Positions 51,801-63,113 are shown, numbered from the stretch's first letter. The stretch is 64,000 nucleotides of DNA from Pelodera strongyloides (GCA_036852015.1 JAANDG010000599.1:24146-88145), one strand, 5' to 3'. Made by a program: numbers and translations. Notes: a model not told the origin generated them from the letters alone.

Positions 51801-52468
51801 TCATGAAGCGAGTATCGGAGGCAGGTTTCCTGGTGGAAGTTCACCGCCCCCAAATACAGCACCCAACGGCAACGCGTGGGGATGGAATGCGGGAGGATCG
51901 GCTCCAAATGCACCCGGCCAAGGCGAAGGACAGGGCGGTGTCATCGTACCACCTGGAGGTGGAGGCTTCGGAGGTAAGACATGCTCCTTATATGAAGCTT
52001 AAGAAACATATTCTTTGTTAAATTTTTAACTTGTATTCAGTAAAAAGTCTTTCATACGGCGTATCCGTAAAAAATGAGCAAGAAGAGTTACCTTGAGATC
52101 CCTCTTTGAAAAAATCTTATTAGGTGGCGTTGGCGGTGGATCGGGAAGCGGAGGCTGGGGAAATGGCGGATTTGGAGGTATCGAACATCGCTGGATAACT
52201 ATTGTCAGCAATTAGCCCAAATTGATGCAGCTTAGGTGGCATGATTCAAGCGTATGTCAGCACCGCGCAATAAAATGCCCCAATTTTTATGTCACCTTAT
52301 TGTTAGTTTGCAAATATATATCTAATGCACATAATAGGTAGCTGGGGTGGAGGTGGCGGACAACCGCCTGATCAACACCATGATGGTCTACTTGGAGGAT
52401 TGTTTCTACCGTTTGCAAGGCAGAAGAAAGAGATCACGCCAGGCAAGCCTTATGTAAAACTTTATTAA
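48863..52468 (+). CDS. secreted Gln-rich / Gly-rich low-complexity protein
   Basis: Eleven exons (48863-49024, 49736-49804, 50103-50451, 50618-50668, 50755-50822, 51011-51097, 51175-51234, 51313-51376, 51605-51973, 52124-52177, 52338-52468) join in phase to 487 residues. N-terminus MDMLNIWSILPLVSVLCANC is a signal peptide. An Asn/Gln stretch then a poly-Gln tract of 17 uninterrupted Gln (CAG/CAA mixed) lies near residues 130-150, followed by Gln/Asn/Arg-rich exons (NRNGQFVQVNPQQGW) and a Gly-rich exon (GGGNGGGGLFPGVPG, KGGGGGGKGG). The end is uncertain: reading on gives PGKPYVKLY-stop, but a GCAAGC donor at 52442 or GTAAAA at 52454 could splice to further exons. Composition suggests a structural or matrix protein; no family recognised. 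Confidence 0.75.
49936..50074. repeat. short inverted-repeat element
   Basis: A 139-bp segment whose ends mirror each other (GTAAGGGTCGTGTAT at left, ATACACAACCCTTAC-like TACACAACCCTTAC at right), with further internal GGGTTGAG/CTCAACCC pairs. It lies just before the poly-Gln exon. No clear target duplication. Confidence 0.5.
50272..50345 (+). repeat. CAG/CAA repeat coding for poly-Gln
   Basis: In-frame mixture of CAG and CAA codons inside the exon 50103-50451, interrupted by His codons towards its 3' end. Confidence 0.95.
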
Positions 52469-54077
52469 CAAGCAGACCACAACAGACAAGTGAGTAGAAA
52501 AGCAATTGTATCAAATAAATGACCGCAAGATATCTCCTACACGAGAGATAGGTACGTGCTTCCTAAGTGGGTCCATACCTACGTTAGTCCAAGTTTCCAC
52601 ATGTTTTTTTTGTTCAATTTTCCTTTGGCAATCATCCTTTATCAATCGTTAAAATCTATTTAAAAAGTTGATGGTGATTTTTCTGAAAACCACTTTAGAA
52701 TATCACTTTTTTGTCAGTCCCTCGTGGCTAATTAACATAACTTAATATTTGAACAATTATGCAATTAAAGGCATTGGGTGGAAATAGAACGACTTCAAAA
52801 CGCACTAGCAGCAAGCTTTTACATTATTCTTCAGGGGGCTTTAATTCTTAAAGATATTCTCATAAAAATTTAAGGCATATTTTCAGTTCGTCGCAAGCGT
52901 GCTGCCCGGGAACTCGGTACGTTTTGTAGTTATGAAAATGTAAAAAAGATTAGGTAAGGTTAGCACCATCTGCGCGACAGGACTTTATTTTTAGTGTGTT
53001 TCCTGTCCCAAATACGCGCTCTGTCCATGGTAGGTTTTTTGGTCTCCGTTGGTCTCTAAATAACAAACTAAACACATTTATTCAGAAACTTTCTTCAGGC
53101 ACGCGATTTGACATCCATTGCTACGATCGCGGGGAAAGTCCCGATGACAATGGAATGTTGTCATTGTGTATGCTTTTTTACTTTTTGCTAATTGGTTTTT
53201 TTTTGCTGAGGAATTTAACCTCCAGTAAAAGTATATTTATTGATTCAAGTGCAGCAGTAGAAAAGTGATGCTGCTGATGATTACTAGATCTTCATTCTAC
53301 GGGTACCTTTGAGTGAAATAGTATAGTGTTAGTATAAATATTGCTCGCCTCAAGTTGGGTGGAACTATATTGATTAGCACTTTAAGGTGGGACATGTTGG
53401 AGCATCAGAAAACTGCCCGATGAGTATTTTCCCCACTTTATCAATGAGCGATCCTGCAATGAAGATGATTTTTGTCTTTCGGGTAGGCACATCTTTCTGT
53501 GTTTAAGTCATCTTATAAGAGCATTTTTTATGATACCAAATTTTGGGGAAACGGTTTTAGTGACAGTCTTGTATGGCCCACAGGCAATAGAATTCCAAAT
53601 ATATTTATATTTTCAAGCTAGTCGTCTTGGGTTCGGATAGGCTAGCTGTAGGTTTTTCTGATCATGATCATGCATGTGGGTGGTTGCCTGTACTAAAAAG
53701 CGTTTTCGAATGGTCCATTTCAAGCTTTGTTAGGTTCGCATTTTGACCCTCGTACCTGCGTAATTCTTACGTATACCGTGTTGACTGACATTTGAGTATG
53801 CAAAGCATCCGATCGGGAAAACAAAAAGCAAACCTCACCTGGGAAAGGGTTGATTTCAACCGTGCGGAAAAGGGAGAAAGAGTTTGATATCCTGGTTGTT
53901 TGGACAGAAAACTATTTTATGTAAAGTTGAACTCCGACTTGACAAATTACAACCAAGAATAAAAATTGGTTATTCCTCTGTGTAACAGTGCTGGGACGGA
54001 GAACTGCGGGAGTTTTGTGCACTTGGGTTAAGAAATCATTATGACATTCTTTAATGAACATAACAGTGTGACTTTAG
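52469..54077. other. stretch with weak exon candidates downstream of the Gln/Gly-rich gene
   Basis: 52887-52916 encodes RRKRAAREL, a furin-like basic site, between good splice sites; 52995-53029 and the open frame from 53087 or 53099 could follow in phase. A consistent gene cannot be fixed. The remainder is AT-rich and blank. Confidence 0.3.
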
Positions 54078-54229
54078 GTTGGGGACAATGTGTTCCTTCG
54101 TACCGACCGATTGAGGTGGTGAGGCTGATAAACGGGAGATACGTCCCGGCCACAGTAAACGCGGTGCAATGTTGTGATTGTAAAGTGAAAGCTGGCACCA
54201 ACATACATTCTTTGGTCATTGGTCCTTAA
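54078..54229 (+). CDS. possible last exon of a cysteine-rich secreted protein
   Basis: A CTTTAG acceptor is followed by 50 open codons ending TAA: WGQCVPSYRPIEVVRLINGR then YVPATVNAVQCCDCKVKAGTN. The spacing of a lone Cys, a beta-strand-like run and a terminal CCxC resembles C-termini of cystine-knot signalling proteins, but no family could be named and upstream exons are missing. Confidence 0.3.
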
Positions 54230-55511
54230 ATCAGATCGGTTTCTAATTATCTCAACTAGATCGCTTATATTACTTTGCTTTTTTCAACCGTGTTAAACGA
54301 GTCTCGGTACTTTGATTGCCAATTACAAGTATAGTTTTGCATAACGCCATCAGCGATTTTTGATTTCTTTTAGAAAAAAAGTTGCATTTTCATAGACATT
54401 TAAATTACTCACGCTTACTCACGTGCATTTAAATCCTCGAAAGCACATTGTATTTACGGGTGACATCACATTTTTTCTATGAAAATCTCATTAAAAACTT
54501 TCTTTTGATAAAATCTCATTAAAATTTGCCTCTTTTTTGAACTTTGATCATCCTAGTTCGTGGTGACCTTTACATGCAGTACTTAACGGATTCAGTATAT
54601 AAGCGACCGACAGAAAATAAGCAATCATTATCATTTTAGTTTTGTTTTCTTCCTTCCTTGTTGTATGCCAATAAATTATACCGTAAAGTTTTCGAAACAT
54701 TTTCGAAGACTATCGAATGAGTTTACTTATTGTGAACAGGAATTGACGTTAAGCTAAAGCTAATGCATTACCATTTCGTATCGTGCAAACTTGTCTTCCT
54801 CAACGGGTTAGAATGTTCTGGACTATGTGCCAAATCGCCTCTATGCGATCAAATCCTCCATGTTAAGTTCACATGGTGGGTGTTTTGCCAAAAACGGGCG
54901 TTTTTTTCCTGGTCCCCTGTGATACTCAACCCCGCCTGACATAATTTGCATAATCCTAGGTCGACTATAAATACGGTCGACCGAAATGTTCAGATAGGCA
55001 ATCCAAAGCCGAAAAGCGCTCCTTTACATCTCGTCCCTGTTGACGGCCCCCCTCTCCAGAGTATTCAGGTAAGAGAAACGATCCGCTTTTCAAAAAGAAC
55101 TAACTTATCATTTGGAGTGCCTGCCGTAGGAAACAGCAATAATCTCACCTTATTGCAATTATAACTCGGAGCTTAAATATTCAGGAGTTTTAAATAAAAT
55201 TGCAATTATAATGTTAAAGGTTGGCTCCTCTACGCGTCTTTGGAAGTGATTTTCCCACTAACTCGGACGAATACGGATAGGACCCTAAAGGAGGTCCTCG
55301 CATACAAGGCTCTTTTCACGTTGATCGCAATTACGAGAAGTGGGTGGTTATTTGTTTACAGATTTCAAAAGGAATGAGCAAGAGTAGAGCGGTGCATACT
55401 AAATATTATTTAATATGCTTAAATAACCAGTAGTTACCTACGGATTACCATCTTGTTATTTAATACATCTCCCCTAATAATTGACACTTGTTCAGGTGGC
55501 GCCTAGTCGTC
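54230..55511. other. stretch upstream of the PPxY gene
   Basis: Mostly AT-rich. 54958-55070 is a candidate exon (CCTAG acceptor, GTAAGA donor; frame reads IGNPKPKSAPLHLVPVDG) whose phase does not fit the next gene, so it may be a 5' UTR exon or belong elsewhere. Confidence 0.35.
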
Positions 55512-56290
55512 ATGGCGTCACTGGCATGTGGAGTTGGAGTTGCCATTGGAGGAGGTATTGCACTGGTACTGGCCCTACCAGCATATGCACTCAAGGTAAA
55601 CAATTATAATGAAGATAAATGCACTCGCTTAGTTTCAGAACCATATATGAACCATATCATCTTACCAGCAATTAGTTTCAATGGAAACCAGCAAAGCAAC
55701 ACTCTTTTGGACCAAAATAAGAAACTATACGTTATGTTTAGCACTAACAGTAACGCGAAAACTCTGTTTAGGAAATCCTAGAAGATCGCATGAAGAAGAA
55801 CGTTAAGAGACATCTTGGAAGAAGAACTAAGTGTAGTAAGTGATTTGTGGAGGTGAAATGTGCTTTAACATTTTTTTTTTGAGATTTTTTGTGCCCCCAA
55901 AACACTTTTTTATTTTCAGAGGTAAACTTCGGGGATCTCGACGCGCCAATTCAACCCGGTAAGGGTTGGATGAACAAGGTATATTTACGATTTAACTTCA
56001 ACTTGATTCTTCAGCGTACTGATTGTTGGTAAAATATGTCTTGATATGCTGCGTGCGGTCAGCAGTTTCTTTTTTTATGAAGCAAGAGTTGGTTTGTGAA
56101 TCGCCATATCACATTCCAAACACATGTGCCACGCTAACTTGTAATATTCAAATTTGTGTGTTAGCTTAATATTTTCTACTTTCAGATGCAGATGGCGCGT
56201 TGTCAGCCTCCCCACTATGAAGATATATTCTCCGAAGAAGTGCCCAAATGTCCCACCCCTCCGCCGCCATATCCCGCACTCCGCGGGTAG
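55512..56290 (+). CDS. small single-pass membrane protein with two PPxY motifs
   Basis: Four exons (55512-55595, 55772-55835, 55920-55978, 56186-56290) splice in phase to 103 residues. Residues 3-26 (SLACGVGVAIGGGIALVLAL) are one glycine-rich membrane segment. A basic stretch follows (RMKKNVKRHLGRRTKCK), then a tail with PPHY and PPPPY, both PPxY ligands for WW domains. By analogy with known PPxY membrane adaptors the tail could recruit a NEDD4-type ubiquitin ligase or another WW protein; that is inference. The start ATG lies 17 bases after a TTGTTCAG acceptor, compatible with trans-splicing or a 5' UTR intron. Confidence 0.75.
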
Positions 56291-58291
56291 AGCAACCTGT
56301 CGATCACGCGCCTAGTTAATCTATAATTGATCGGTACAATCCGAATTATTGATTTTTTGGAAGTTATTAGCAGGCGCGTCATTGATAGTAATCGTAGCTA
56401 TTTCCATCGGTTCCGCCTATTATTTTCAAATTTAAAGTGTTGACTATGTATCGTGCTAGCACCTTAATGTTGTCTTTTCCACTATCATTATCGATTTATT
56501 ATATCGATCGTATGTGATCGAAAACTATTGATTTGTCTATGTATGTTGCTCTATCTGACAGACTCCGCCCTGTTTGTGATGTCCACTCTATTCGTCTACA
56601 GTAACCGGATACAAGTTATAACGAGAATCAAACATCCGTGTACTGTAGACATAAGCCATGTGCGAACTACGCTTTACTTCTTTTGAGCCTTTGTATGCAA
56701 TTGCGGCATTGCCACTGCTTGAACACTACCTTGTGGGGGTTTGGCCAGCTCCACAAGCTCACCAATACTGATCTGGGATCTTTTCGGAAACATCAACTGG
56801 AAGCGTGTGGCAATGTCGCGATCCGTCACTTCAATAATATATATCCATAATATTTGTGAGAACATCCCCCGAATTCATGCTTTTTTTGCTCTTTATCATT
56901 TTCATTATTGATTCCGAAAAACCAACATTAATCAGAGATTACAGCTTTTGCTTTTATATGGGGAATAAATATTGTTAATCAAATGCTTGTAGTGAATACA
57001 TTTTAAAGCCTCTCCACGAAGAAACAAATAATCGAAAGTTAAGAAGCAAATAAACGCCAAACTTGCACAATTAGCTCGCAAACATGTAGAACAGAACGAG
57101 AGAAAAATGATTTAGCAATATCCACTCTAACGTTTTGTATATTACTGTGGTTAAGTTCAAATTGACTACACCACCCCATTCTCGTTTCTTAGGTAACGTT
57201 TTGATAATTATAAGCTCGGGTGTGTATGTGTATCCTGCTCTTTGTGCTCGGCTTCATACTCTACTCACCAACTGTTTGTTGTGCAGGAAAGGGCAAACAA
57301 CCCGTGATAACGAATAGCAAAACAACAAAGTCATGAGTGCACTGGAAGTGGAAGCATTCAGTTGTATTTCCTCAACGCAAAGGTCACTTTCCATGGTTAT
57401 AGCAGAAGAAAGATGATTTTGAGATTGTGAGCAGTCGGTGTGTTCAACTACATCAGTTGTAGAAGCACCAACATATGATATTAATATCTAAATATAGTGG
57501 TGAAAACAGCAACACATAATAGCTTTTGGAAAAATCATCTCTGCAATGTTCTGATACAACACTTTGTGTTCATACTTATTGTTTTCCGTTAGAAAACAAC
57601 ACTCTAATATTGTTTGCGTGAAGGAATAAATACTTTTCATAGTGTTTACATAAAAACATACATAGATGCCCTTGTTTCTCCAAAATTTGGTGATATTTGG
57701 GATATATGCCTCAACCCCCGAGAGTTTAGCTTAAACACAATAAAGACAGGGTCTTGTTCACAATCACTCCCTCCTTTTCAATAACATGTTTTACCTCAGT
57801 AACACATTTCAATTGCTCAAAATAAACGGTGAACTGTGATTATTTTGAAAAGTTTCATTTTATGTAAAATCTGATTAGTAGCTTATGTCTTCGATCAACC
57901 AAGATTGTGTTGGAATCAAGCAAAACGTGAAAAATATATATAGACTACTCATAAGGAACCTTTTTCATTCAATAATGCACAACGCATGTGTATAAACACC
58001 ACAGAGTGCCACATCGATCAGTTAGTTCCTCAACCAGTAAACAACCTTGTTATTCACAGTCACGCTCTGTTTTCGTTCGTTTTTCTACTTCTCTACTCTG
58101 CGTTTTCATTCAATATTCGTACTCACAGCAGTATCTCCATCAGCTATTTTTCTTTAATAGTAGCAGAAGAGAATATATAGAAGGCAGATCTTGATAATCT
58201 TGAATACATTGCAATTAACCGTCGAATATACTTGTTACTACTAATTTTTTTTGTGTGGTTCTTTAATACCGAGTGTTCCAGTGTTGAAAAA
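56291..58291. other. intergenic stretch containing one orphan exon
   Basis: AT-rich apart from 56674-56828, described separately. The IF1 promoter should lie just before 58292. Nothing else recognised. Confidence 0.45.
56674..56828 (-). CDS. orphan C-terminal exon, unidentified
   Basis: Fifty-one codons ending TAA on the minus strand read DRDIATRFQLMFPKRSQISI then GELVELAKPPQGSVQAVAMP and LHTKAQKK. The composition is that of a soluble conserved protein, not of chance AT-rich sequence. A TTGAAG acceptor precedes it in phase 1. No upstream exon was found within 1.4 kb, so it may be the end of a gene with a long intron, or a decayed fragment. Confidence 0.4.
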
Positions 58292-59385
58292 ATGGCTCTA
58301 CGACTTACTACAACCGCATTTGTTAGGTAAGTATATAATAGGTTGATACTAGTAATGTTGGTTTTTTGATCATAGGAATATCGTGCGTTTAATGTAACGC
58401 TTCTAGGTTCTGGAAACCATAAGCAAAGTAATTTTAGATCGACAGCTCGTCTGGCTCAGTTCCAGGATGTGGGACGCGGTGCAGGCCGTGTGAGTATTTC
58501 ATACATAAATGCAAGATATTCAATGAAATTTATTTTATTTTATTAGGTTCTTTTTCAGATGCCTTTTATATTAGCTGGCCTTCATAAAGCAGTTTGCATT
58601 TGTATGATATGAAAGGAGGCAGAAATTAAGCAGATTATTGTGCACGTACTTGGTGTAGTGGATAAGGAACTTATGAGAGTGAGTGCGATCACTAAATACA
58701 AAGAACTATTTAAATTTAATTGGAAGCACTTTTTATAGGGAGGAGGTGGTGGTGGTTCAATCCGTGATGCTGGAGGTGCGTTTGGTAAGATGGAAGCCGC
58801 CAGAGAGGATGAGTACTTCCACAAGTTACAGGTGAGTGATCGAAGTGTAAAACAAAGTGTTGAAAAAAATTTCCATCCTGAAGGGTGTTGACCCGCGCGT
58901 TTTCTAAAGACATGCTTATGGTTAGTCTTAGTCTTCTCATAAAAAAAGGCGATTTTTAGCTGCTGTAAAATGTTCATTTACATTGATGTTGCTTGTTTTA
59001 GCAACGACAAATAATTGAATTGAGACAATCCATTACCGAAGAGATGGAACTGACAAAGCTCGAACTGAAAAAGCAGGCCGAAGCTCTCGAGAGCCACACA
59101 AAAGTAGGCGCATTTTCAAAATAAAATTGCATATGAAGATGTCACAAATACTGAAGAATAATGTATATATTGTGATACTAATTATTCAGCATGTTCTAAT
59201 AGTTTGGAACCTTTGGCTTAGTTGCTCAACAAAAATAATAACAGTACTTGGGCATTTAATTTATTGGTTCTGAAACTGCTCTAGCTGCTACACTTTTTGG
59301 AAACAATCCATTTTTTCTTTTAATTTAGCGCCTCGAGGAGCTGGAGAACTACGAAAAAGCGAGGAACTACACTGGAGTCGAATAA
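58292..59385 (+). CDS. mai-2: mitochondrial ATP synthase inhibitor IF1
   Basis: Five exons (58292-58326, 58438-58489, 58739-58831, 59002-59103, 59329-59385) give 112 residues. The N-terminus MALRLTTTAFVRSTARLAQF is an Arg/Ser/Thr-rich, acid-free mitochondrial presequence. The Gly-rich stretch and the core GGSIRDAGGAFGKMEAARED match the minimal inhibitory region of the IATP family, and the rest is a long helix (RQIIELRQSITEEMELTKLE) suited to coiled-coil dimerisation. In the matrix IF1 binds F1-ATPase and blocks ATP hydrolysis when the proton gradient falls. C. elegans has mai-1 and mai-2; the presequence favours the mai-2 type. Confidence 0.93.
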
Positions 59386-59576
59386 TATTTTCTAGGATCA
59401 TTCATTTCCATCTAACGGAGTTAAAAACTGATTGAGACGAGTAAATATATTTGTATAGAAATCTTACATAACATGTATATACTTGAAGAGAAATTCGAAT
59501 GTAGATTTGTGTTTGCGTTAAAAAAGCTTGAATTTTGCCTGACTACAGATTTTTGATTTTTATGGCATTGTTTGTT
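59386..59576. other. IF1 3' flank
   Basis: AT-rich 3' flank; its last eight bases (59569-59576, TGTTTGTT) are the left target duplication of the Merlin element. Confidence 0.6.
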
Positions 59577-60337
59577 GGCTCTATTCAAGAATAGCCGTCC
59601 CAAGAAAGTATAGCCGTCCCATAAAAAAACAACCGTCCCATGGGAGGGCCAACCGTCCCAAAAAAGTATAGCCGTCCCATGGAGAGGCCAACCGTCCCAT
59701 AGAGAGGCCAACCGTCCCATAGAGAGGCCAACCGTCCCATAGAGAGGCCAACCGTCCCATTGGAATTTTTGTTAAAAAAATAATAATAAACCGCGTTTGA
59801 ATTTGTGAACGCTGTTCATAAAAGGGCATTCTTTGAAAAGAGTACTGTAAGATCTCCGACCGATGGGCCGCTTACGGTAACATCAACACCTTGCAGAAAC
59901 ATAAGACGCACTTTGTCAACGCTTCCGACCCGGCAGCGCATACCCAAAACATCGAAGCTAAATGGGGTGATTTAAAGCGTTCCATGAAACATCTGTATGG
60001 TACCAGCGAATACCTGCTCCCATCTTACCTCTATAATTATATGTACAGTCATAAGGAAAATATTTTAAATGAATTATCACTTGAGATAGCCAATAGGGAT
60101 TTTAACTAGCTCTTAGTATGTTGATAAGAAATAAAAATTGTGTTGAAGTCGATGGCTTCATGCTCAAAAGCCCCACCGCACATTCAATTCTTTGGGATGT
60201 TTGGGACGGTTATTTTTTATTGGGACGGCTATACTTTTTTGGGACGGTCGGCCATGGGACGGTTGGCCTCTCCATGGGACGGTTGAGAATCTTGGGACGG
60301 CTATACTTTCTTGGGACGGCTATTCTTGAATAGAGCC
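59577..60337 (+). mobile_element. internally deleted Merlin-type (IS1016/ISXO2-like) DNA transposon
   Basis: The 761-bp element starts GGCTCTATTCAAGAATAGCC and ends with its complement, and is flanked by a perfect 8-bp direct repeat TGTTTGTT (59569-59576 and 60338-60345), the length expected for Merlin elements. Both ends carry arrays of about 20-bp units with the core CCGTCCC: nine on the left and seven in inverse orientation on the right. Between them remains the 3' part of a transposase gene (see next entry), so the element is non-autonomous. Confidence 0.9.
59852..60109 (+). pseudogene. truncated Merlin transposase, C-terminal part
   Basis: Eighty-five open codons ending TAG read ISDRWAAYGNINTLQKH ... 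HTQNIEAKWGDLKRSMKHLY. ISDRWAAY carries the second catalytic Asp and NIEAKW the catalytic Glu of the DDE triad in the ISXO2-like/Merlin family. The N-terminal half with the first Asp is missing, replaced by unrelated AT-rich sequence, so the protein cannot be active. The first ATG in the remaining frame, at 59891, is inside the domain. Confidence 0.88.
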
Positions 60338-60435
60338 TGTTTGTTTGTGTATATAAACGATTTACCGTTTACTTATTGCATGCGTGCCACACTCTCAGAC
60401 ACCGTGCTGAAAGGGATTTCGAGACACATCACCGT

Positions 60436-60508
60436 GCTCTTGTGGCGCAATTGGCAGCGCGTTCGGCTGTTAACCGAAAGGTCGGTGGTTCGAACCCACC
60501 CAGGAGCG
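60436..60508 (+). tRNA. tRNA-Asn (anticodon GUU)
   Basis: Cloverleaf of 73 nt: acceptor GCTCTTG with CAGGAGC (one U-G p.), discriminator G, anticodon stem TTCGG/CCGAA with loop CTGTTAA, and T arm GGTGGTTCGAACCCACC. A T5 run follows as Pol III terminator. No intron. It lies 90 bp after the Merlin element. Confidence 0.96.
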
Positions 60509-60942
60509 AACTTTTTGAATAGCTAATTTCGAAATTGGTTTTTGGAAGCAAAGAGTTCTTTAACTTCATGGTCATGGTATATCGAAAAAGCACACACGAT
60601 GATTTATGATCATAAGGTATTTATTCATTAGTATGTTATTGATTTTTCGGGTTTGATCATCACAGTGCGCGAAAAGAATTGTACCTAAGACCTGAGGGCA
60701 TATGGCTGGTAAGCAAGGTTGGCAGTGACTGGGATTATCGACTGATTAAATTATCTGGCCCATAATTTCGTTTTTGCTAGGACAATCGTCTGAAAACGGT
60801 TTTATGCTAAAGTCTTGTTTCTTCTATGTTGTTCTCTTGCTTTCAATACCTGGCCATTTTAGATTGAATAGATTCCTATTAACAGTACAGTTTATTTGTT
60901 ATTTATTATCTGTATTAACCATTTAAAATTCAGCAAGTCTAA
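60509..60942. other. intergenic stretch, nothing recognised
   Basis: AT-rich spacer between the tRNA and the next gene; likely holds that gene's promoter. Confidence 0.45.
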
Positions 60943-60952
60943 TTTCTTTCAG
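60943..60952 (+). promoter_or_regulatory. probable trans-splice acceptor
   Basis: TTTCTTTCAG ends directly at the ATG (60953) that starts a signal peptide, with no leader left between them. In nematodes this pattern marks spliced-leader addition. Confidence 0.6.
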
Positions 60953-62917
60953 ATGACCGTCTGTTATTTTCGACTACTCTATGTGTATGTATTTTTGCTG
61001 ATCTCCATTTTCGCTGTGAGTTCAGTTCTGTAAGATCTTTCCTTACAGATAGTAGAAATGTTGGCGAATTTTCCAGTTATAACCACAAATTAAAACAAAT
61101 GTTATATATTCAGTTTATTTACTGAAAAGGTTTTATTTAAGTTATTTAACTGTGAACATAACTGTATTTGTGTCGTTTCGTGGCTTTCTAACATAAGTTA
61201 ATCTATGCGTTGAAGGTGCCTCGTTTTGGGAATTATGAGGATTTCCACAAGAATACGTGGAGGCTTGTCGATGCGCAGAAAAGCCCACTTGATACTCCAA
61301 ACACGTTTCCAGATGAAGAAAATGACCAATTGGTACGTTAGAAGAGTTGATGTTATTGTAAAGCACTTTCCGCTGACCTTCACGACAAGGGGACTTCTTT
61401 CTAAGATTTTACTTTTTCTCAATCATAAAGATTCCTTCAGCTTTTCGCAAACAACAGACCCGAGCCCGGCGATCCCATCAACACTCAACATGAGGTCAGT
61501 GACTGTTTGAATATACAGTAAACGAGAAACTGTTTGAATATACAGTAAACGAGAAATTAACTAACTACCGTTTTATGTTTGTGTGAATTAGGTAGGGATC
61601 GCTGGCCTAATTTCATAAATCATTCAACTGGCTTTCAGTTCTCTGTTGTGAGTCCTCTTGACGAGGTCGACGAATTCAATAAACCTCCCGGAGATGAAGG
61701 CTATGCTGAAGACTCTGAGGATTGCTCCCAATATTGTACCAAGGTAGGCTCACGTTGAAAACTTTGAATGTCCCCTGAAACTTGCAATATACAGACAAAG
61801 TGTGGTCTTATCATTTTCATTTTTTTTTTGAGATTTTCAGGATCTTCATGAAGCATTGAGCACTGCACTCAAGCCGATGCAAAGCCATGCGGAGAGATAC
61901 GATTCTATTTGCAAGTGAGTCCACTTACATACATTCTTTGTGACTATTTTTGAAGGACTTGTTGTTAGTCAAACAAGTTATACAGAACTTTGCATCCACT
62001 CTGCGCATAATCATCATCTACACGATCCCTCAAGGATCTTCGATTAGATTCGGCTAATGACTTAACTTACAGGAGTTACAACGATTCAATGGCCTGCTTC
62101 GACATGATGCCCTGTGAAAAGAGTGAATTTGCCACCGTGATGACTTCTGGAATTGAGTACTTGTGCAATCAACAACGCGATGGTAAGCCATCCAAATACA
62201 ACTAAGGTTGAACCAAGCTTCGCACGACCACATCTATGCCTTAAACGGAACGCTAAGTTTGTCAATTTCAGCATTTACGGCCGTCATGGTGTGCATCGAC
62301 AAGCAAGCTCCAGTTGTTCAATCAGGTAATAGATTTCGAGCTTATCCCTACCTAACAACATATTTGTTTGAAGTCCCTCCATGTTAAGTGAATTGTTCAG
62401 AGTGTGAACAAGAGTGCAACACGCAAGAGGTACTCCTCAACTGGATGATGAAGTCGGGAATTGGAAAGAGTTTGATGTCCAAAAATTCCTTGTTGGGTGC
62501 TTTTCGTCAGGCTCCCGAAGGAATCAACATTGGCGGTGATGAAGGTATTGGTTTATTTATAATAATTTATTGAGTTAGTTCGAACAGAAGGTTTTCGTAC
62601 GAATGGCATGGAAAATTTCGTCCATTTTTTAGGTGGCATTTTGGCTGACGCAGGCGCGCAATTGCCAAGACATCAGCCTCTCGATACCAACTTCTTCCGT
62701 GACGTTAGTTCGGATATGTGCAGGTAACTGTGTGTTTCTAGAATCTTGAAATCTGCACTGAGGAGCCCAGACATGTCGTCGAGCGAGAACAAATGATCCC
62801 GCAAATTGCTAAAAGTTAGGTAACCTTGCAACGTTTAGTGTTGGTGATTGCATCCTGTCGTGCATTCGGAAAAAGTTCAACAGCCGTTGTGAAGGAAGTG
62901 CCGGATCTCTGTTATCG
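60953..62917 (+). CDS. secreted cysteine-rich protein with CPG4-like domain (3' end unresolved)
   Basis: Ten exons (60953-61015, 61216-61332, 61441-61494, 61639-61743, 61841-61914, 62073-62182, 62272-62325, 62401-62544, 62633-62723, 62839-62917) keep frame over 297 residues. MTVCYFRLLYVYVFLLISIFA is the signal peptide. A polar acidic linker (DEVDEFNKPPGDEGYAEDSE) precedes a cysteine-patterned domain: EDCSQYCTK, YDSICKSYNDSMACFDMMPC, SGIEYLCNQQRD, MVCIDKQAP, ECEQECN, and finally DCILSCIRKKFNSRC. This pattern resembles the CPG4 (chondroitin proteoglycan 4) domain of nematode secreted proteins; assignment from memory of the family, not from a search. The acceptor TTGAAG of exon 2 is weak. After 62917 the gene either reads through to a stop near 63018 or splices to an exon beyond the window. 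Confidence 0.75.
61502..61555. repeat. perfect 27-bp tandem duplication
   Basis: ACTGTTTGAATATACAGTAA-CGAGAA type unit of 27 bp occurs twice head to tail in the intron after 61494, without mismatches, so it is recent. Confidence 0.9.
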
Positions 62918-63113
62918 GTATACCATTTCTTTATTTTTGCTTATTATGTCTTGTCAGCCAGTGTTGACTTTGTTAGAAGCATGAATTCATTTACTGGCCA
63001 AAAACAGAGTTATTAGTGCTAGACGAGGCTCGATTCTGTGTTTGACTCAACGGTGCCTTGAAAACAATACTGCTTATTTTGAACATTGAGCATGTTATGC
63101 AGTTGTTATCTCG

